A DNA stretch of 64,000 bases from Tetramitus jugosus (lineage: Eukaryota; Heterolobosea; Eutetramitea; Acrasida; Vahlkampfiidae): the NCBI GenBank assembly GCA_937625935.1, contig OW569366.1, forward strand, positions 434,001-498,000. Reading direction: 5' to 3'. Both the position numbers and the translations under genes were made by a program. The notes beneath the pieces were generated by a model. It was not told the DNA's origin. It saw only the letters and a program-made list of their open reading frames with translations, and ran no database searches. Shown piece by piece: positions 49,465 to 59,599 of this stretch; the first letter of the stretch is position 1, and every line of letters begins with the position of its first letter.

Positions 49465-50256
49465 TTATTCATCAGAGAAATCTGAGTCAACATCTGAAGA
49501 GACGTCCAATAACCCTTTTTTTGCGATGTTTAGCATCTTCTTGAGTGCTTTGATCTTTGCTTCCAATTCCTCTACTTTGTCTTGCTGATCGTTCATAGAA
49601 TCTTGTTGCTGTAGGATAGTGCCTTGTTGCTGTTGGATAGTATCCTGTTGCTCTTGGATAGTGCCTTGTTGCTGTTGGACATCGACCTGTAGTTGTTGAA
49701 CGTGGTTTCGAAGGTCCATATTGGCTTCTATTACAGTGATATACTTCTGTTGTTCAGTGAGTCTTGATTCATATGAGTTGACTCGATTAGTTTTTGTGGC
49801 ATGAACCAACAAATCAGCCAACGCAAACAAAGACACAACGCTCTCATCGAATAACTTGCTCTGGTTCCTTACGCCTTTTGGTGCACATCTAGCAACTTCG
49901 AAAATGGATGCGATCAGGACATCATCTTTTGTGTTGGGGTCGCACACGTGACGCAACAGCTGGAGTGCCTCTGTAATTCTTCCTCTCTTGATGGTCTTGT
50001 CCTGGTTTCTGACCCATGAGAATATGCTCCAATCCCACAGTGCTTTTTTGCCATCAATCGTTTGTTCTTCCCATGATGCCTCCAGCTTGACATATTGGGA
50101 GACATGGCTGAATATCTTCTCCCTCATATTTTGTCTATCGTAACCATCGAATGAGATGGCTACGTGTCTATCTATTGTGTCAGCTAATTCTTGAAATGTG
50201 CTGACATAGTCAGAGGCAAAAGGTGATGGGGGTAAAGGGTATGTGGTGGCTTGCAT
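49465..50256 (-). CDS. Coiled-coil protein with Gln-rich repeats, unidentified
   Basis: 263 residues from an ATG at 50256. The first 165 residues look globular and helical: FQELADTIDRHVAISFDGYD, HVSQYVKLEASWEEQTIDGK, and VLIASIFEVARCAPKGVRNQ, without a family I recognise. From about 195 the chain is a coiled coil with four near-identical short units, QQQGTIQEQQDTIQQQQGTI and continuation, on a 7-residue rhythm, then a Lys-rich helix and an acidic end SSDVDSDFSDE. The repeated DNA covers about 49600 to 49690. The product is probably an oligomer. The globular part deserves a profile search. Confidence 0.65.
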   Translation of the reverse strand: MQATTYPLPPSPFASDYVSTFQELADTIDRHVAISFDGYDRQNMREKIFSHVSQYVKLEASWEEQTIDGKKALWDWSIFSWVRNQDKTIKRGRITEALQLLRHVCDPNTKDDVLIASIFEVARCAPKGVRNQSKLFDESVVSLFALADLLVHATKTNRVNSYESRLTEQQKYITVIEANMDLRNHVQQLQVDVQQQQGTIQEQQDTIQQQQGTILQQQDSMNDQQDKVEELEAKIKALKKMLNIAKKGLLDVSSDVDSDFSDE

Positions 50257-51239
50257 CTTTGTTGTTTGGTGTTGAAATATTAAAAACTTGTGTCAGGATA
50301 CATATGAAGGGTCAAGCAAAACAAGGTTGACCAACACATCCGTTGGGCAGACGTTTGACGTATGGAACAAATGGGGAGTTGGGAAAAAACTTGACCCGAA
50401 GGGGAGGAAAAATCAGGATTAAAGTTGAGCTGCTAGAACTCTTCAGTTCAACTGCTAGAACAAAGCTAGTTCAAAAGCTCCCCTCAAGTGCCAGTTGTAA
50501 ATGAAACGCCAGCTGTTAACAGAATTTGGTTTTTCGCAAACAATTTCACAATGAATCATCTGGCACTGTCTGATCTGTTTTTCGTCATTTTCTAGAACCT
50601 CGTTGGTGAACTCCTGCTCAAACGAGGGTAGCTCTGGTGTGGCAGCGTAATTAGGGTTTGGGTTTGGGTGTGAATTATTCGAACAACGAAACTCCGTCAA
50701 TTGGTGTTGGTTGTCTTTGTTGACTCGTTGTATTCGTGGCGTTGTGTGCATCGCACAATGTACAGGTTGTTCCATCTTCAAAGGTTTGAATGACGATCAC
50801 CTGGGATTCCATGGACCAACACGCGGAACCAGGGTTTTATCATTTCTTGACCTTTGGAAGAGGTGCTCGACGCACTTGCAGGCTCAGGTCTGGGCGTCTC
50901 TTCCTGTTCTTCCTTAATATTATTGGTGTGACACCCATAATAGCACTAGTGCCTTTTTGTTTAACACCGACATCTTGATCTCTCAATACAACCACTCGAT
51001 CATCTTCGATATCGTATCACTGTTCTCATTGTTTGATTCGCAAACATTTGTGACTGACTCAACGAATCTCTGAAGTTCTGATAAACTCTCCTTGTATTCT
51101 TTGGTGTATTCCTAATGCAACATTGTCTCGACTCTTTCCCTACGAGCATCCACTGTTTCACTCTTGAAGGTCGACGTTTGACAGAATGCTTTTGAACTCC
51201 AAAAAAGCTCTTTCATCAACATCAAACTTGATCACACTA
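50257..51239. other. Region with fragmentary frames only
   Basis: A minus-strand frame from the ATG at 50775 to 50455 (MEQPVHCAMHTTPRIQRVN and beyond, 106 codons, with SHPNPNPNYAATPELP) may be a short gene or one exon. Another minus-strand stretch near 50930-50780 reads NIKEEQEETPRPEPASASS and then GQEMIKPWFRVLVHGIPGDR, in a different frame, ending near a possible donor. I could not join them. The rest, 50900-51240, shows nothing. Confidence 0.3.
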
Positions 51240-53430
51240 TTCACAACAACATTATTGTTATGCACCAGTGGCTGGTGGTAATTTCACATTGTTTGTTGTA
51301 TGTGTTCCACTAAATTTTACACATTGGTGAGCCAACGTAGGTTACAAACTCTTTTCCATTAGTCAACCTTGCTCCTGCAGAAGGAATTAATGCTGGTTAT
51401 GTATTGCAAGATCGAATGCCTAACTATATCGTATCTGGTGTTATCGAAGGATCAGTGCAATTCAATCTCCAAAACACAACGCCCATCACTCAAAAAACTG
51501 CATTTGTTGCTCAATACCAAAGTTCCTCTTGGTCATGGTGCTATTTGCAACTCAAACTCAATCAGGTTGGTGGTTTGATGAACAACGTGCTTGTGACAGT
51601 TTCAATCTCAATCAACCATATCCTTTATCGAGCAGTGTGGCATTGGGGCTGAGTGCTTTTGTTCAGATTGAAACTAGCATAAAAACAGACCCGCGTCTTC
51701 CAACTTTGATAGATCCTTGTGAAGATATTAGTATACAATCAATTCAGAGCAACAATGACATGAGTGGAAGGAGATATGTTTGGAAGACATCTCAGAACAT
51801 CACTCAATATTTGGTCAACCAGAACAACAAAACATTGATTGTTCCCAATCAATTCATTCCTACGAATGAAAATGTGACGATATCATTGTTTATTTACGCT
51901 CTCCAAGGAAATCAATTGAGTGAATCGAATTCATTGACATTCTTTCGAAGAAAAGCCATTGCTAAAATAGAATTGTCAGGAACGGGCACCTTATCTGTAA
52001 AAGACACCGGCTCTTTATCTCTCTTCGCATATCTGACCGAGATTCCAAGTTGTTTGGTGAGCACCAAAAAGACTTGGTTCATTCAAGGTCAATCTTATTC
52101 CACAACATTGAACTATTTGTCATTTACGGTTAAAGCTGCTGGAAGTATTTCGGTTCAGATTGTTTCTGATCATTTAGAAGCTATTCGATCAGTTCCTGTA
52201 ACAGTGATTGAAACGAAACCAAATGCTGTTATCAGTGGTGGAAATCGAATGGTATTGGCTGGAAATACGATTTTGCTTGATGCCAGTCAAAGCAGTGATC
52301 CACTTTATGGCTCGATTACTGGAGCAATCTACAAGTGGAGTTGCGATTCATGCTCAAAACAACTTCCTTCTGGAGTCACAACTCTCTTGGATGAAGGTCC
52401 TGGAAATTATACAATATCATTAATGTATACTCCAAATCCTTTCGTAACGAACCGAGTTGGAAATGCAAGTATAATCATACAGATTGTGAATCGAGAAAGT
52501 GTGATTCCAGTGTTGAAGATCTCGAGTGTTGTCCCAACCATTCTGAATCCACTCAAAGTTTTGAGAATTTCTGCCAATGTATCAAATATCATTGGTGGTT
52601 ATGGAGTTGAATGGTCAGTGAGAGCAGATTCATCTCAAAGTGTTATTTTCATGCGGACATATTCCACTCTGATTCCCTTGGTTATCCCAGAATATACACT
52701 CAAGTACAACAACAGTTACACTTTCATGATCAGAGCTCGATGTGCCAATGTTGCATCCGGTCAACTTGTTTCCTTTGCTTCGGTCACTTCAAGAACGTCA
52801 GCTCCCCCAATAATTACAGGTGTCATTGTTTACTATCTCTATCTATTCAACTGATGTCCCTGAAGCGTATCCCTTATATTACTCTTTTGAGTATTTCAAT
52901 GAATACTTCAGAGATTTGCTGCACTGAAAGATTATTCCATTTACAGCACAATTAATACAGCTCTTCCTACTTTCAGTTCTCATCTGAGAATTCGATGAAC
53001 AGTCCAGAACTCACAAGGAGGAGAATCATCGACAGAGTTTTCAATTCCTGTCAGCTCTAAAGCTAGTGCAACCGAACAAATGAATCAAGCCGAACAGTTA
53101 TTGCAAGGTTTGAACTCAGAAAACAGAACAGACAATGGAGAATCTGTGTTGAATATTGTTGCTGCAACAGTGGGTCATCTTGCCACCAACATCAGTGTGC
53201 CGGTGCAACAAATCACGATTATTTATTCTGGAATTGTTGATTTCATGTTAAATGGTACTTTGGATGAGATTCAAAACAGCAATGATTCCGTCACTGAGCA
53301 CTTTATTCTCTCAAAGATCAGTACAATCAGTGTATTGTCAAGTTTCAGCTCTTTGATTTCACTATCAACAGCTGATAAGTCTATAACCATTCTGAGCCTA
53401 GCTGTTCAGGACTGCCATTCTTGTTGAGTG
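51240..53430 (+). pseudogene. Decayed REJ-domain membrane protein
   Basis: The extracellular part of a large surface protein is readable only by changing frame. Pieces in order: YCYAPVAGGNFTLFVVCV (about 51252); LAPAEGINAGYVLQDRMPN to LQLKLNQ (51369 to about 51555); WWFDEQRACDSFNLNQP to about 52818, which holds a PKD/REJ-like core AGNTILLDASQSSDPLYGS; then, in a third frame, TISIYSTDVPEAYPLYYSFE to a stop at 52924; then MNQAEQLLQGLNSENRTDN to a TGA at 53425. REJ regions occur in polycystins and in Naegleria-type receptor proteins. No start, several frameshifts and stops make this a pseudogene; misassembly or sequence error in one place would not explain all breaks. Confidence 0.75.
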
Positions 53431-53439
53431 CATCCTGAA

Positions 53440-54039
53440 TGGAATCATTCGAAACTCGTTGTTGATATCAGCGAACAGCTCAAAAGACTTAAAAGGAGTG
53501 AACAGCTTGGGGTACCTGATATTGACAATTGTCAATCCACTTGTTCTGTTGTCCTTGTTCATTTATCTGTGGCAGATGATAAGATTCTACTTTTTGAAGA
53601 ACTTGTATTCCATAATGGCAAAAGAAAGCATTGCCAAATCAGCCAAGAAACACATGAGAATATTGAGACTGATTTCATCGAAACTGGTTTATGTTGCTCT
53701 GGGATTCACAATATTCGTAATCTCGTGTGCTTACTTTGTCATACAATGATCATGTTCACTCAACAGAGAGTTGAGATGATGAATGACATTTAAGAGTTCC
53801 TTGAGTCTGGTTCTACCTACGAGTGCAATGTGCCAAACAAAACAAAGAAAATGATTCGATCGGCAATGAAGGACACTCATTTGTCTGCTTTTGAGGCCGA
53901 TGCAGCTCTAAAATCGCTGTACAATGAGACCATGTCCAACATTGCTGACACATTTACTCGGTTCATTGATACTGCTGAATACACTCGCTACAAACTTCCC
54001 AGTTCCTTCACCCCTCCTTCCCTTTATGTGAAACATTAG
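53440..54039 (+). pseudogene. Decayed 7TM-RGS-like receptor fragment
   Basis: One frame gives hydrophobic helices GYLILTIVNPLVLLSLFIYL and SSKLVYVALGFTIFVISCAY separated by a basic loop. Another, after a TAA at 53791-53793, gives EFLESGSTYECNVPNKTKKM, followed by ALKSLYNETMSNIADTFTRF and TAEYTRYK. The second stretch fits the C-terminal helices of an RGS domain (family knowledge). The order of membrane helices, then RGS, matches 7TM-RGS receptors found in some protists and plants. It follows the REJ fragment directly, so the two may be pieces of one former gene or of two neighbours. Stops and a frame change show decay. Confidence 0.55.
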
Positions 54040-55929
54040 TGTCGCTGATCCAAGACAATCAAAAACATCATTCCTTCCAGTACCCACGAACAAAGAGGTA
54101 GCTCAGTGTGTATGATCACAAGTCTTATGATAGATCACACTGTTGTATTGAGAAGTGAAGATCTGATGAAGACTTTCACTCAGTTTGCAGATCGTACATC
54201 TTCTACCAGGTCCTTGCCTGTGTTTGATACTAATAGGTTGTTGATTGCAGGAATTAAGAAGAAGAAGACTGCACAGAAAGCAGCCAAGAAACCAGCTGCA
54301 GCTCAGAAGGATAGTCCGTAATACTACAGGAAGCAAGCGTAGGCAGTTACTACACAGCTAGCAGTTCAGAAGAACACTATCAGGACAGCAGGCAAACGGA
54401 AGCAGAGATCTGAGTGATGATGAATCAATAGAGGAAGCACAGAAGATGCGTTCCAGATCAGTCATTAAACAGAAAGATGAAGATGATGGTATCTGCTCAC
54501 GTCATGTTGTGAAGAAGGCAGCTAAGCAGATAGGATCATATCAATCTTGTGATCAGGTAACTAGGAGTTCTTATGATAACCTAGATAATGATGATGATCT
54601 GCAAATTCAAGAACAGGATGGTGATACTGCTAATCCACACACTAATCATAGGCATGACTTTGAAGAAGATGAACTCGTTATGATGACTCTCGATGATGTA
54701 TTTTATGGACGTGCACGTGTATTGCAGAAGCATTCCCAACCTTGCACGATAGGTTCTCGCAGATATCATCCATAAGAGTATGCATATCTATAAGTAGAAT
54801 CCAGATTTGCAGATATTGATGACTCGTTTCCTGAGGAAGGTTCCAGAGTTGCATGGAGATGGGATCAGTTAGAGAAGATCGTCGACCACAGAAAACCACA
54901 TCCTCTTCACTGCTGGAAGAACCACAGAAAACTAGATCTCGAAGATTAATCCAACTGCTTGTTCTGATTGTGGCACCAAACTTGTCGTTCCAGTTGATCG
55001 GCGGGTGTCAGATATGCCTATCGTGTCAACGAGGGTTGGGCAAAGTGAAAACGATGATGCCTCCAAGCGGCAAACCGTGGAAGTCACCAAAGTAAAGCAA
55101 AAACAAGCATAAGGGTTGTTGACTTAACCATAAAGATGCAACACACTAACCTTGTTTTCAAACCCAGCTTATACGACACTGACAGTGAGACACCGATCCT
55201 AGATGGTGCCGCAACAGTGGAGGACATTGTGTCAAACCAATCGGGTGTGATCACTCATTTCATTACCAAGTAACTCAAAGTGTCAGGTAAGGACATTGTT
55301 TTTCAAGACTATAGTCACGAACGGTATCCACTCACATTCTTTGTTCGACCACTCGTCGAATCCATCTACGCAGTCACCGGTTGAAGTTTGAAGTGGTGCA
55401 CATTGATCTTTCTGTTCTAGCCAAGAAGAGCTAAGAATGTTTCAAAGTGTCCAGCGAAGAGTTGCTCCAGAAGAAGCCTCGCCTTGTGCTAGAGCACTAT
55501 AGTCAGTTTGCATTGGAGAGTGCAATGTGGATCGAGTGGTCCAGATTGCCAAGCACCATAAGTGGCATCACTCAGTTCGGCTTCCACATCGTCTTCGGTG
55601 TGCTCCTCTTCATGTGCCTGTGCATCGCCAGTAATAGCATCGAGCAATGGACCAATGCTTCTTAGGTCGCATGCATCCGAGTCTTCTCCACAAATTTGAA
55701 ACATGTTTATTTTCTGTTACTCTTAATTCAATAGATAAAGAGATTTCCTTTTGGGCTCGAATCATCCCTTTGAATTCCATTACTTTTAAATTTCGATGAG
55801 TATGAACGACAAAAAGAACTTGAAAGATAAATTCATCCAGTCTTAAAAATTGTAATGGACGAAAACAAACACTGATTTTCTCGCTCATCACTCAAACTGT
55901 GGTCGAGTCCACGAATACAAACCAAGTGG
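54040..55929 (+). other. Degenerate region with acidic ORF remnants
   Basis: Plus-strand pieces look like former coding sequence: 54106-54321, ending KKKKTAQKAAKKPAAAQKDS; 54380-54775, SDDESIEEAQKMRSRSVIKQ with a long acidic stretch; and about 55119-55385, TNLVFKPSLYDTDSETPILD then GKDIVFQDYSHERYPLTFFV, broken by TAA and TGA. They are in differing frames and show no domain I can name. The composition suggests a nuclear protein or an old element. The 3' end flanks the glycosyltransferase gene. Confidence 0.35.
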
Positions 55930-57420
55930 ATGGACAAATTCAGGTCCACCAACCAAAATTTTTTTTTCATGAACCCAAGAACACAGCTTGATCTTAAAGA
56001 TCGAGCTTTAAAGTTCAGACATCCAACTAAACCCAATCCTTCGAACAAAAGCTTGTGCAAGAACCAACCAATCGCGTTCCCGCTCATCATGGCAAAAACT
56101 CCCAGGCCCATTGTTTGTATCTTCTCCTTTCTTTTTGTACTGCTCCTGTGTGGCTTTCTATTGGAAATTCAATTGTTTGACTTCTCTATTCTTTCCACAC
56201 AACAAGGGTTATTGTTCTCTTCTGCTGTTCTACCTCCTAATGCACAAAAGGAGAGTGGCGATAGAATCATTGTTCGTTGTGGACCTTTGGACTCCTCTGT
56301 TGATCTCACACCACAGGTAACATTACTCAACAATCACTCCAATTCCCACAAAAGCAATGATGGTGATTTTGGGCATTACTTGGATAAACTCATCAATGAT
56401 CCTCTAGTCATTTGTGATTCTGTTCGAGTAGACCTCAACGATTACACAGAAGAGCAAATCCGGGATCTTCTAAAAAAATTGCCCTACCTCGTGAACAAGA
56501 AGAGGAATCATGTTACTTTTGTGGCTCACAGAGCAGGTGCATCTCATGTCAATAACAAGCTATTGAGACAACTGACGGACAATGGCAAAAAGTTTGGAAA
56601 CGTTGTACTTTTGGAGCAAGAACCATCAGAATTAGAGATGCTTAGGTTAGGAGTGAATGATAATTATAACAAGACAGTAGAATTGGAGTTTGTGTTTTTT
56701 ACGGCGGTGGTACTAGGCTATAATGTCCAACGATTGCACAATATGAAGTCGATATTTAATGTGTATCTGACGCATCCCGGTCTTCATCAACTTCATTATA
56801 TTTGGAATAATTTGAATCAGCCCATCAGTTTTCAACAGTTGACTCTGGGAGTGACGGATGAGAATTTGAAGAGCAAAGTCCAATTGAGACTTGCTTCCAA
56901 AAATTCGTTGAGCAATCGATTTCATCCTCGATTGGATATCGAAACCAATGCTATCTTTGTGTTTGATGATGATCATGTGATCAACCTGGATCATTTGTCC
57001 TCACTATTTAAAACATGGCAGCAGTATCCTGAAAGATTGGTTGGAATAGTTTCACGGTCTTTCGACGGACAAGATTACTCTTCCGAAATGAGTAAAAGCA
57101 ACATCATCCTTCCCATAAAGTGTTTCTTTGATAGCAAGTACTTGGATGAATATTGGTCATGGAAGAGTTATGAGCTGCGACAATATGTGGACCATCAAGA
57201 TGCTCACTGTGATGATATCGCCCTCAATTACATCATCTCTACCATAACAGGTGAGCCTCATATACTCATGGCAGGAATGGCTCCTACTCGTCTCAGGTCG
57301 GATGGTGCCCTATCCTCTCAGAAGAAACGACACATGTTGCGAACAGAATGCTCTGCATGGATATCGAACTTCTTTGGTGGAAAGATACTACCTGTTGTCG
57401 ACGTAATCAACATAGTGTGA
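55930..57420 (+). CDS. Exostosin-like (GT64) glycosyltransferase, type II membrane protein
   Basis: 496 residues from the first ATG; the ATG at 56089 (MAKTPRPIVCIFSFLFVLLL) would give a more usual short cytosolic tail and may be the true start. A signal anchor follows at once (PIVCIFSFLFVLLLCGFLLE). The luminal C-terminal half has the GT64 features of EXT/EXTL proteins: LRLASKNSLSNRFHPRLDIE, FVFDDDHVINLDHL with the metal-binding DDD at 346-348, FKTWQQYPERLVGIVSR, and QDAHCDDIALNYIIS, the acceptor-side Asp-Asp. The N-terminal half has no clear exostosin domain. The family adds N-acetylhexosamine or hexuronic acid to glycans in the Golgi. Confidence 0.85.
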   Translation: MDKFRSTNQNFFFMNPRTQLDLKDRALKFRHPTKPNPSNKSLCKNQPIAFPLIMAKTPRPIVCIFSFLFVLLLCGFLLEIQLFDFSILSTQQGLLFSSAVLPPNAQKESGDRIIVRCGPLDSSVDLTPQVTLLNNHSNSHKSNDGDFGHYLDKLINDPLVICDSVRVDLNDYTEEQIRDLLKKLPYLVNKKRNHVTFVAHRAGASHVNNKLLRQLTDNGKKFGNVVLLEQEPSELEMLRLGVNDNYNKTVELEFVFFTAVVLGYNVQRLHNMKSIFNVYLTHPGLHQLHYIWNNLNQPISFQQLTLGVTDENLKSKVQLRLASKNSLSNRFHPRLDIETNAIFVFDDDHVINLDHLSSLFKTWQQYPERLVGIVSRSFDGQDYSSEMSKSNIILPIKCFFDSKYLDEYWSWKSYELRQYVDHQDAHCDDIALNYIISTITGEPHILMAGMAPTRLRSDGALSSQKKRHMLRTECSAWISNFFGGKILPVVDVINIV

Positions 57421-57518
57421 GATTGCTAAAACGAATCATGTAAACTAAACAGTAGTTATTTATGAATAATTCTTCGTTTCTTTCATTGTTGACGCATCGC
57501 ACCAAAGGTTCCTGTTTG

Positions 57519-58313
57519 TTATTCCTGATGAACAAAGGTACCGTACACCCACCCCTTGCCATAGCCTCTAAAAACACTCTTACTCGCCTTGGTTTCAATG
57601 GTACGAATCATCCCAACATCACAAGCTTTCTGCCAAGCAGCATTCACTGCCCTAAAGTACTTGGTGTTGGGGTGAGGCAGATCCTTCTCTTCCAAGTAGT
57701 CATCTGCCAAGACGACATTCCTCGATGCAGCCATTTCCCTCATGTTTACCAGGTCTTTCCACGGATATTGACCAACGTGAGCTCCATCTACACTAATCAA
57801 ATCACATTTCACGTGAGGATTGTGTTGAGCAAACTGTGGAACTGTCACTGTAGAATCACCCTTTGTCAAATGGAGTCTGCCAGGATACCTTGCTGAGATG
57901 TAGTTTAGTGAATAATTGGCAATATGGGGCTTTCCAAAATCATCAAAGCTATAAACTCGAATCTTGGGGTTTGACTCGAGATAAATGATTGTGGAGTGCC
58001 CCGCGGCGAAACCAATCTCGCATACTGTTTCGATCCACGGTTGTTCGGCTACTTGAGAATAATAAATTACTTGTTCCATGTTCTCATTGTTGAAAATATG
58101 GCCAAAGAGAGAATCTTGTTTAGGTAAGATTGCATTGAGAACAGACAACTCACGTTTCACTCTTTCCAGGGTGTTCATGCCAGATTCATTTTCCACCGGG
58201 GTTGGCTTATTTCTGAAAGAGTTCGACCCGAACAAAAAAAACAGAAGAGAAACAAAAAAGAGAGCCAGGAGAACGAACTTTGGATCTTTCACTTTCAGAG
58301 TTGGTTGGTTCAT
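57519..58313 (-). CDS. Class I SAM methyltransferase (Methyltransf_24 type), type II membrane protein
   Basis: 264 residues from the ATG at 58313, chosen because it opens a short basic tail and anchor (DPKFVLLALFFVSLLFFLFG); the open frame runs further upstream to 58523 but reads unlike protein. The catalytic domain shows ETVCEIGFAAGHSTIIYL (motif I), RVYSFDDFGKPH (motif II), CDLISVDGAHVGQYPWKDL (post-II) and NVVLADDYLE (motif III-like with Asp pair). This order fits family 24 and cephalosporin-hydroxylase-like methyltransferases. Substrate unknown; luminal location suggests a glycan or secreted protein. Convergent with the GT64 gene across 98 bp. Confidence 0.82.
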   Translation of the reverse strand: MNQPTLKVKDPKFVLLALFFVSLLFFLFGSNSFRNKPTPVENESGMNTLERVKRELSVLNAILPKQDSLFGHIFNNENMEQVIYYSQVAEQPWIETVCEIGFAAGHSTIIYLESNPKIRVYSFDDFGKPHIANYSLNYISARYPGRLHLTKGDSTVTVPQFAQHNPHVKCDLISVDGAHVGQYPWKDLVNMREMAASRNVVLADDYLEEKDLPHPNTKYFRAVNAAWQKACDVGMIRTIETKASKSVFRGYGKGWVYGTFVHQE

Positions 58314-58480
58314 GATGAACAGTGGTGGTTTTGTGGTTTTCAAAAAAGTGGATGGTAGTTTAGTCAGCCAAAAAATGCTAAAATTAAAAGCGGAAATCTT
58401 AAAAGCAGGAAGGGAAACCTTATGCGCAGTAAACCTGAGAAGCAGTAACTTTACTGCCAGGAAAGCAGTAAAATAGTTAA

Positions 58481-58503
58481 CGTATCTGCAATCAACAGAT
58501 ACG
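58481..58503. other. Perfect stem-loop, 8-bp stem
   Basis: CGTATCTG at 58481-58488 pairs with CAGATACG at 58496-58503 around a 7-base loop. It lies just inside the left arm of the inverted repeat block. It may be a folding or protein-binding element. Confidence 0.4.
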
Positions 58504-58539
58504 AAAGCTAAAAACAATATCAAGATCGTTTCAAATAAA

Positions 58540-58689
58540 ATGAATAAACAACAGCTTCTCTCCTACATATCCAACAATTTCAACCGTATACGCTTCATTA
58601 CTCTTCAGTATGATGATGACGAATTAGAAAGAATTAGAGTACGACATTCCCCAACACAGCTCTCTGATATGCGTAGTAGAAGCAAGTAG
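58540..58689 (+). CDS. Small ORF inside the inverted repeat block, unidentified
   Basis: A 49-codon frame, ATG at 58540 in an AAAATG context, TAG at 58687-58689. It opens MNKQQLLSYISNNFNRIRFI and has a mixed charged, plausible composition (YDDDELERIRVRHSP). It lies entirely between the two arms of the inverted repeat. Length is within chance for this AT content, so this is a candidate only. Confidence 0.25.
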   Translation: MNKQQLLSYISNNFNRIRFITLQYDDDELERIRVRHSPTQLSDMRSRSK

Positions 58690-58759
58690 TAGGTTTGCTT
58701 TATAAAATTTCTGCTTTTCATCTTTTATGACTGCCTTTTAGTCAGTAAAGTTACTGCTT

Positions 58760-59599
58760 TTCAAAATTCCTGCTTTTCCGTTTCCGTTACTGCCTTTCAT
58801 CTCCCTGCAAATTAAAAGTGAGAAACACATGAAAATACGCTTTCATGACACTATCCATATCAACCAACGACATTTGTCATCAATTCTGTCAAATTATTAA
58901 TTCGACGATTAAATGGAAATAGATTGGAGCAGACAACATATCATTATCCATAGACGATTGTTGTCATCAATCATCATGATAGCATCGTGTGATGGTGAAT
59001 TGAATTCTGGTGAAAGTGACGATTTCACTTTTCTATCAGAGTGATGAGGCCCCCAGCTTAGGTTCATCCCAACTGGAGACATGTCAAATTGATGGTGATG
59101 TTAACGATCAATCGACCCTTGTATGATGCTATCAAGAAGAAGATTCAAGAGGGCAAAACTCTGCACACATGCGCCAATGGAGAAGCCATGCCAATTGTAA
59201 CACCACAGCAGACGCAACAGATGCTGAATCGTCCTGCAGGATTCGATTGCTTGCAACGCCTCGCTCAAGACAAACTGCTGGCATCCATTACAAGGGTTCC
59301 TTTAACGCTGACAAAAACCGAGTGCTACTATTGCTCGATCATGGACTTGCTGTATGTAGTGCTTGTTTCCTTCTTGGCAATTAATGGCGCTGGTTTCTGT
59401 CGCCACGCCCAAACATCCAGCAGGGCAAGACACAATAGACGCATGCATTGAGCTCACCTTGCAGGCTATCAATACGCCTGCTGTGATGAAGCAGGTGTCT
59501 GAACAGGGTTTGGGTTTGCCCGCGCCAATCACATTTTTGAAGAGAGTGTACATGAGACCAGCCATCACTAAAGAGCCTTCCACAATTCCTGCCAAAAAT
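58760..59599. other. Region without an intact gene
   Basis: The right flank of the inverted repeat reaches about 58800. Up to 59060 nothing is seen. From 59089 a plus-strand frame reads PLYDAIKKKIQEGKTLHTCA and on to 59451, while a minus-strand frame at 59302-59730 has hydrophobic stretches; both are partly protein-like and I cannot choose. It is probably old coding sequence. Confidence 0.3.

Larger units (their letters stand above)
58440..58759. repeat. Inverted repeat block (arms 58440-58456 and 58743-58759)
   Basis: AAGCAGTAACTTTACTG at 58440 to 58456 is matched exactly in reverse complement at 58743 to 58759. The flanks on both sides hold more short copies of the same themes (AAAGCAG, GCAGTAA and their complements, 58381-58475 and 58715-58800). 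The ends thus form an imperfect, larger inverted repeat with about 290 bp between the perfect arms. This looks like a small non-autonomous element (MITE-like) or an RNA hairpin source. No target duplication is clear. Confidence 0.5.
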
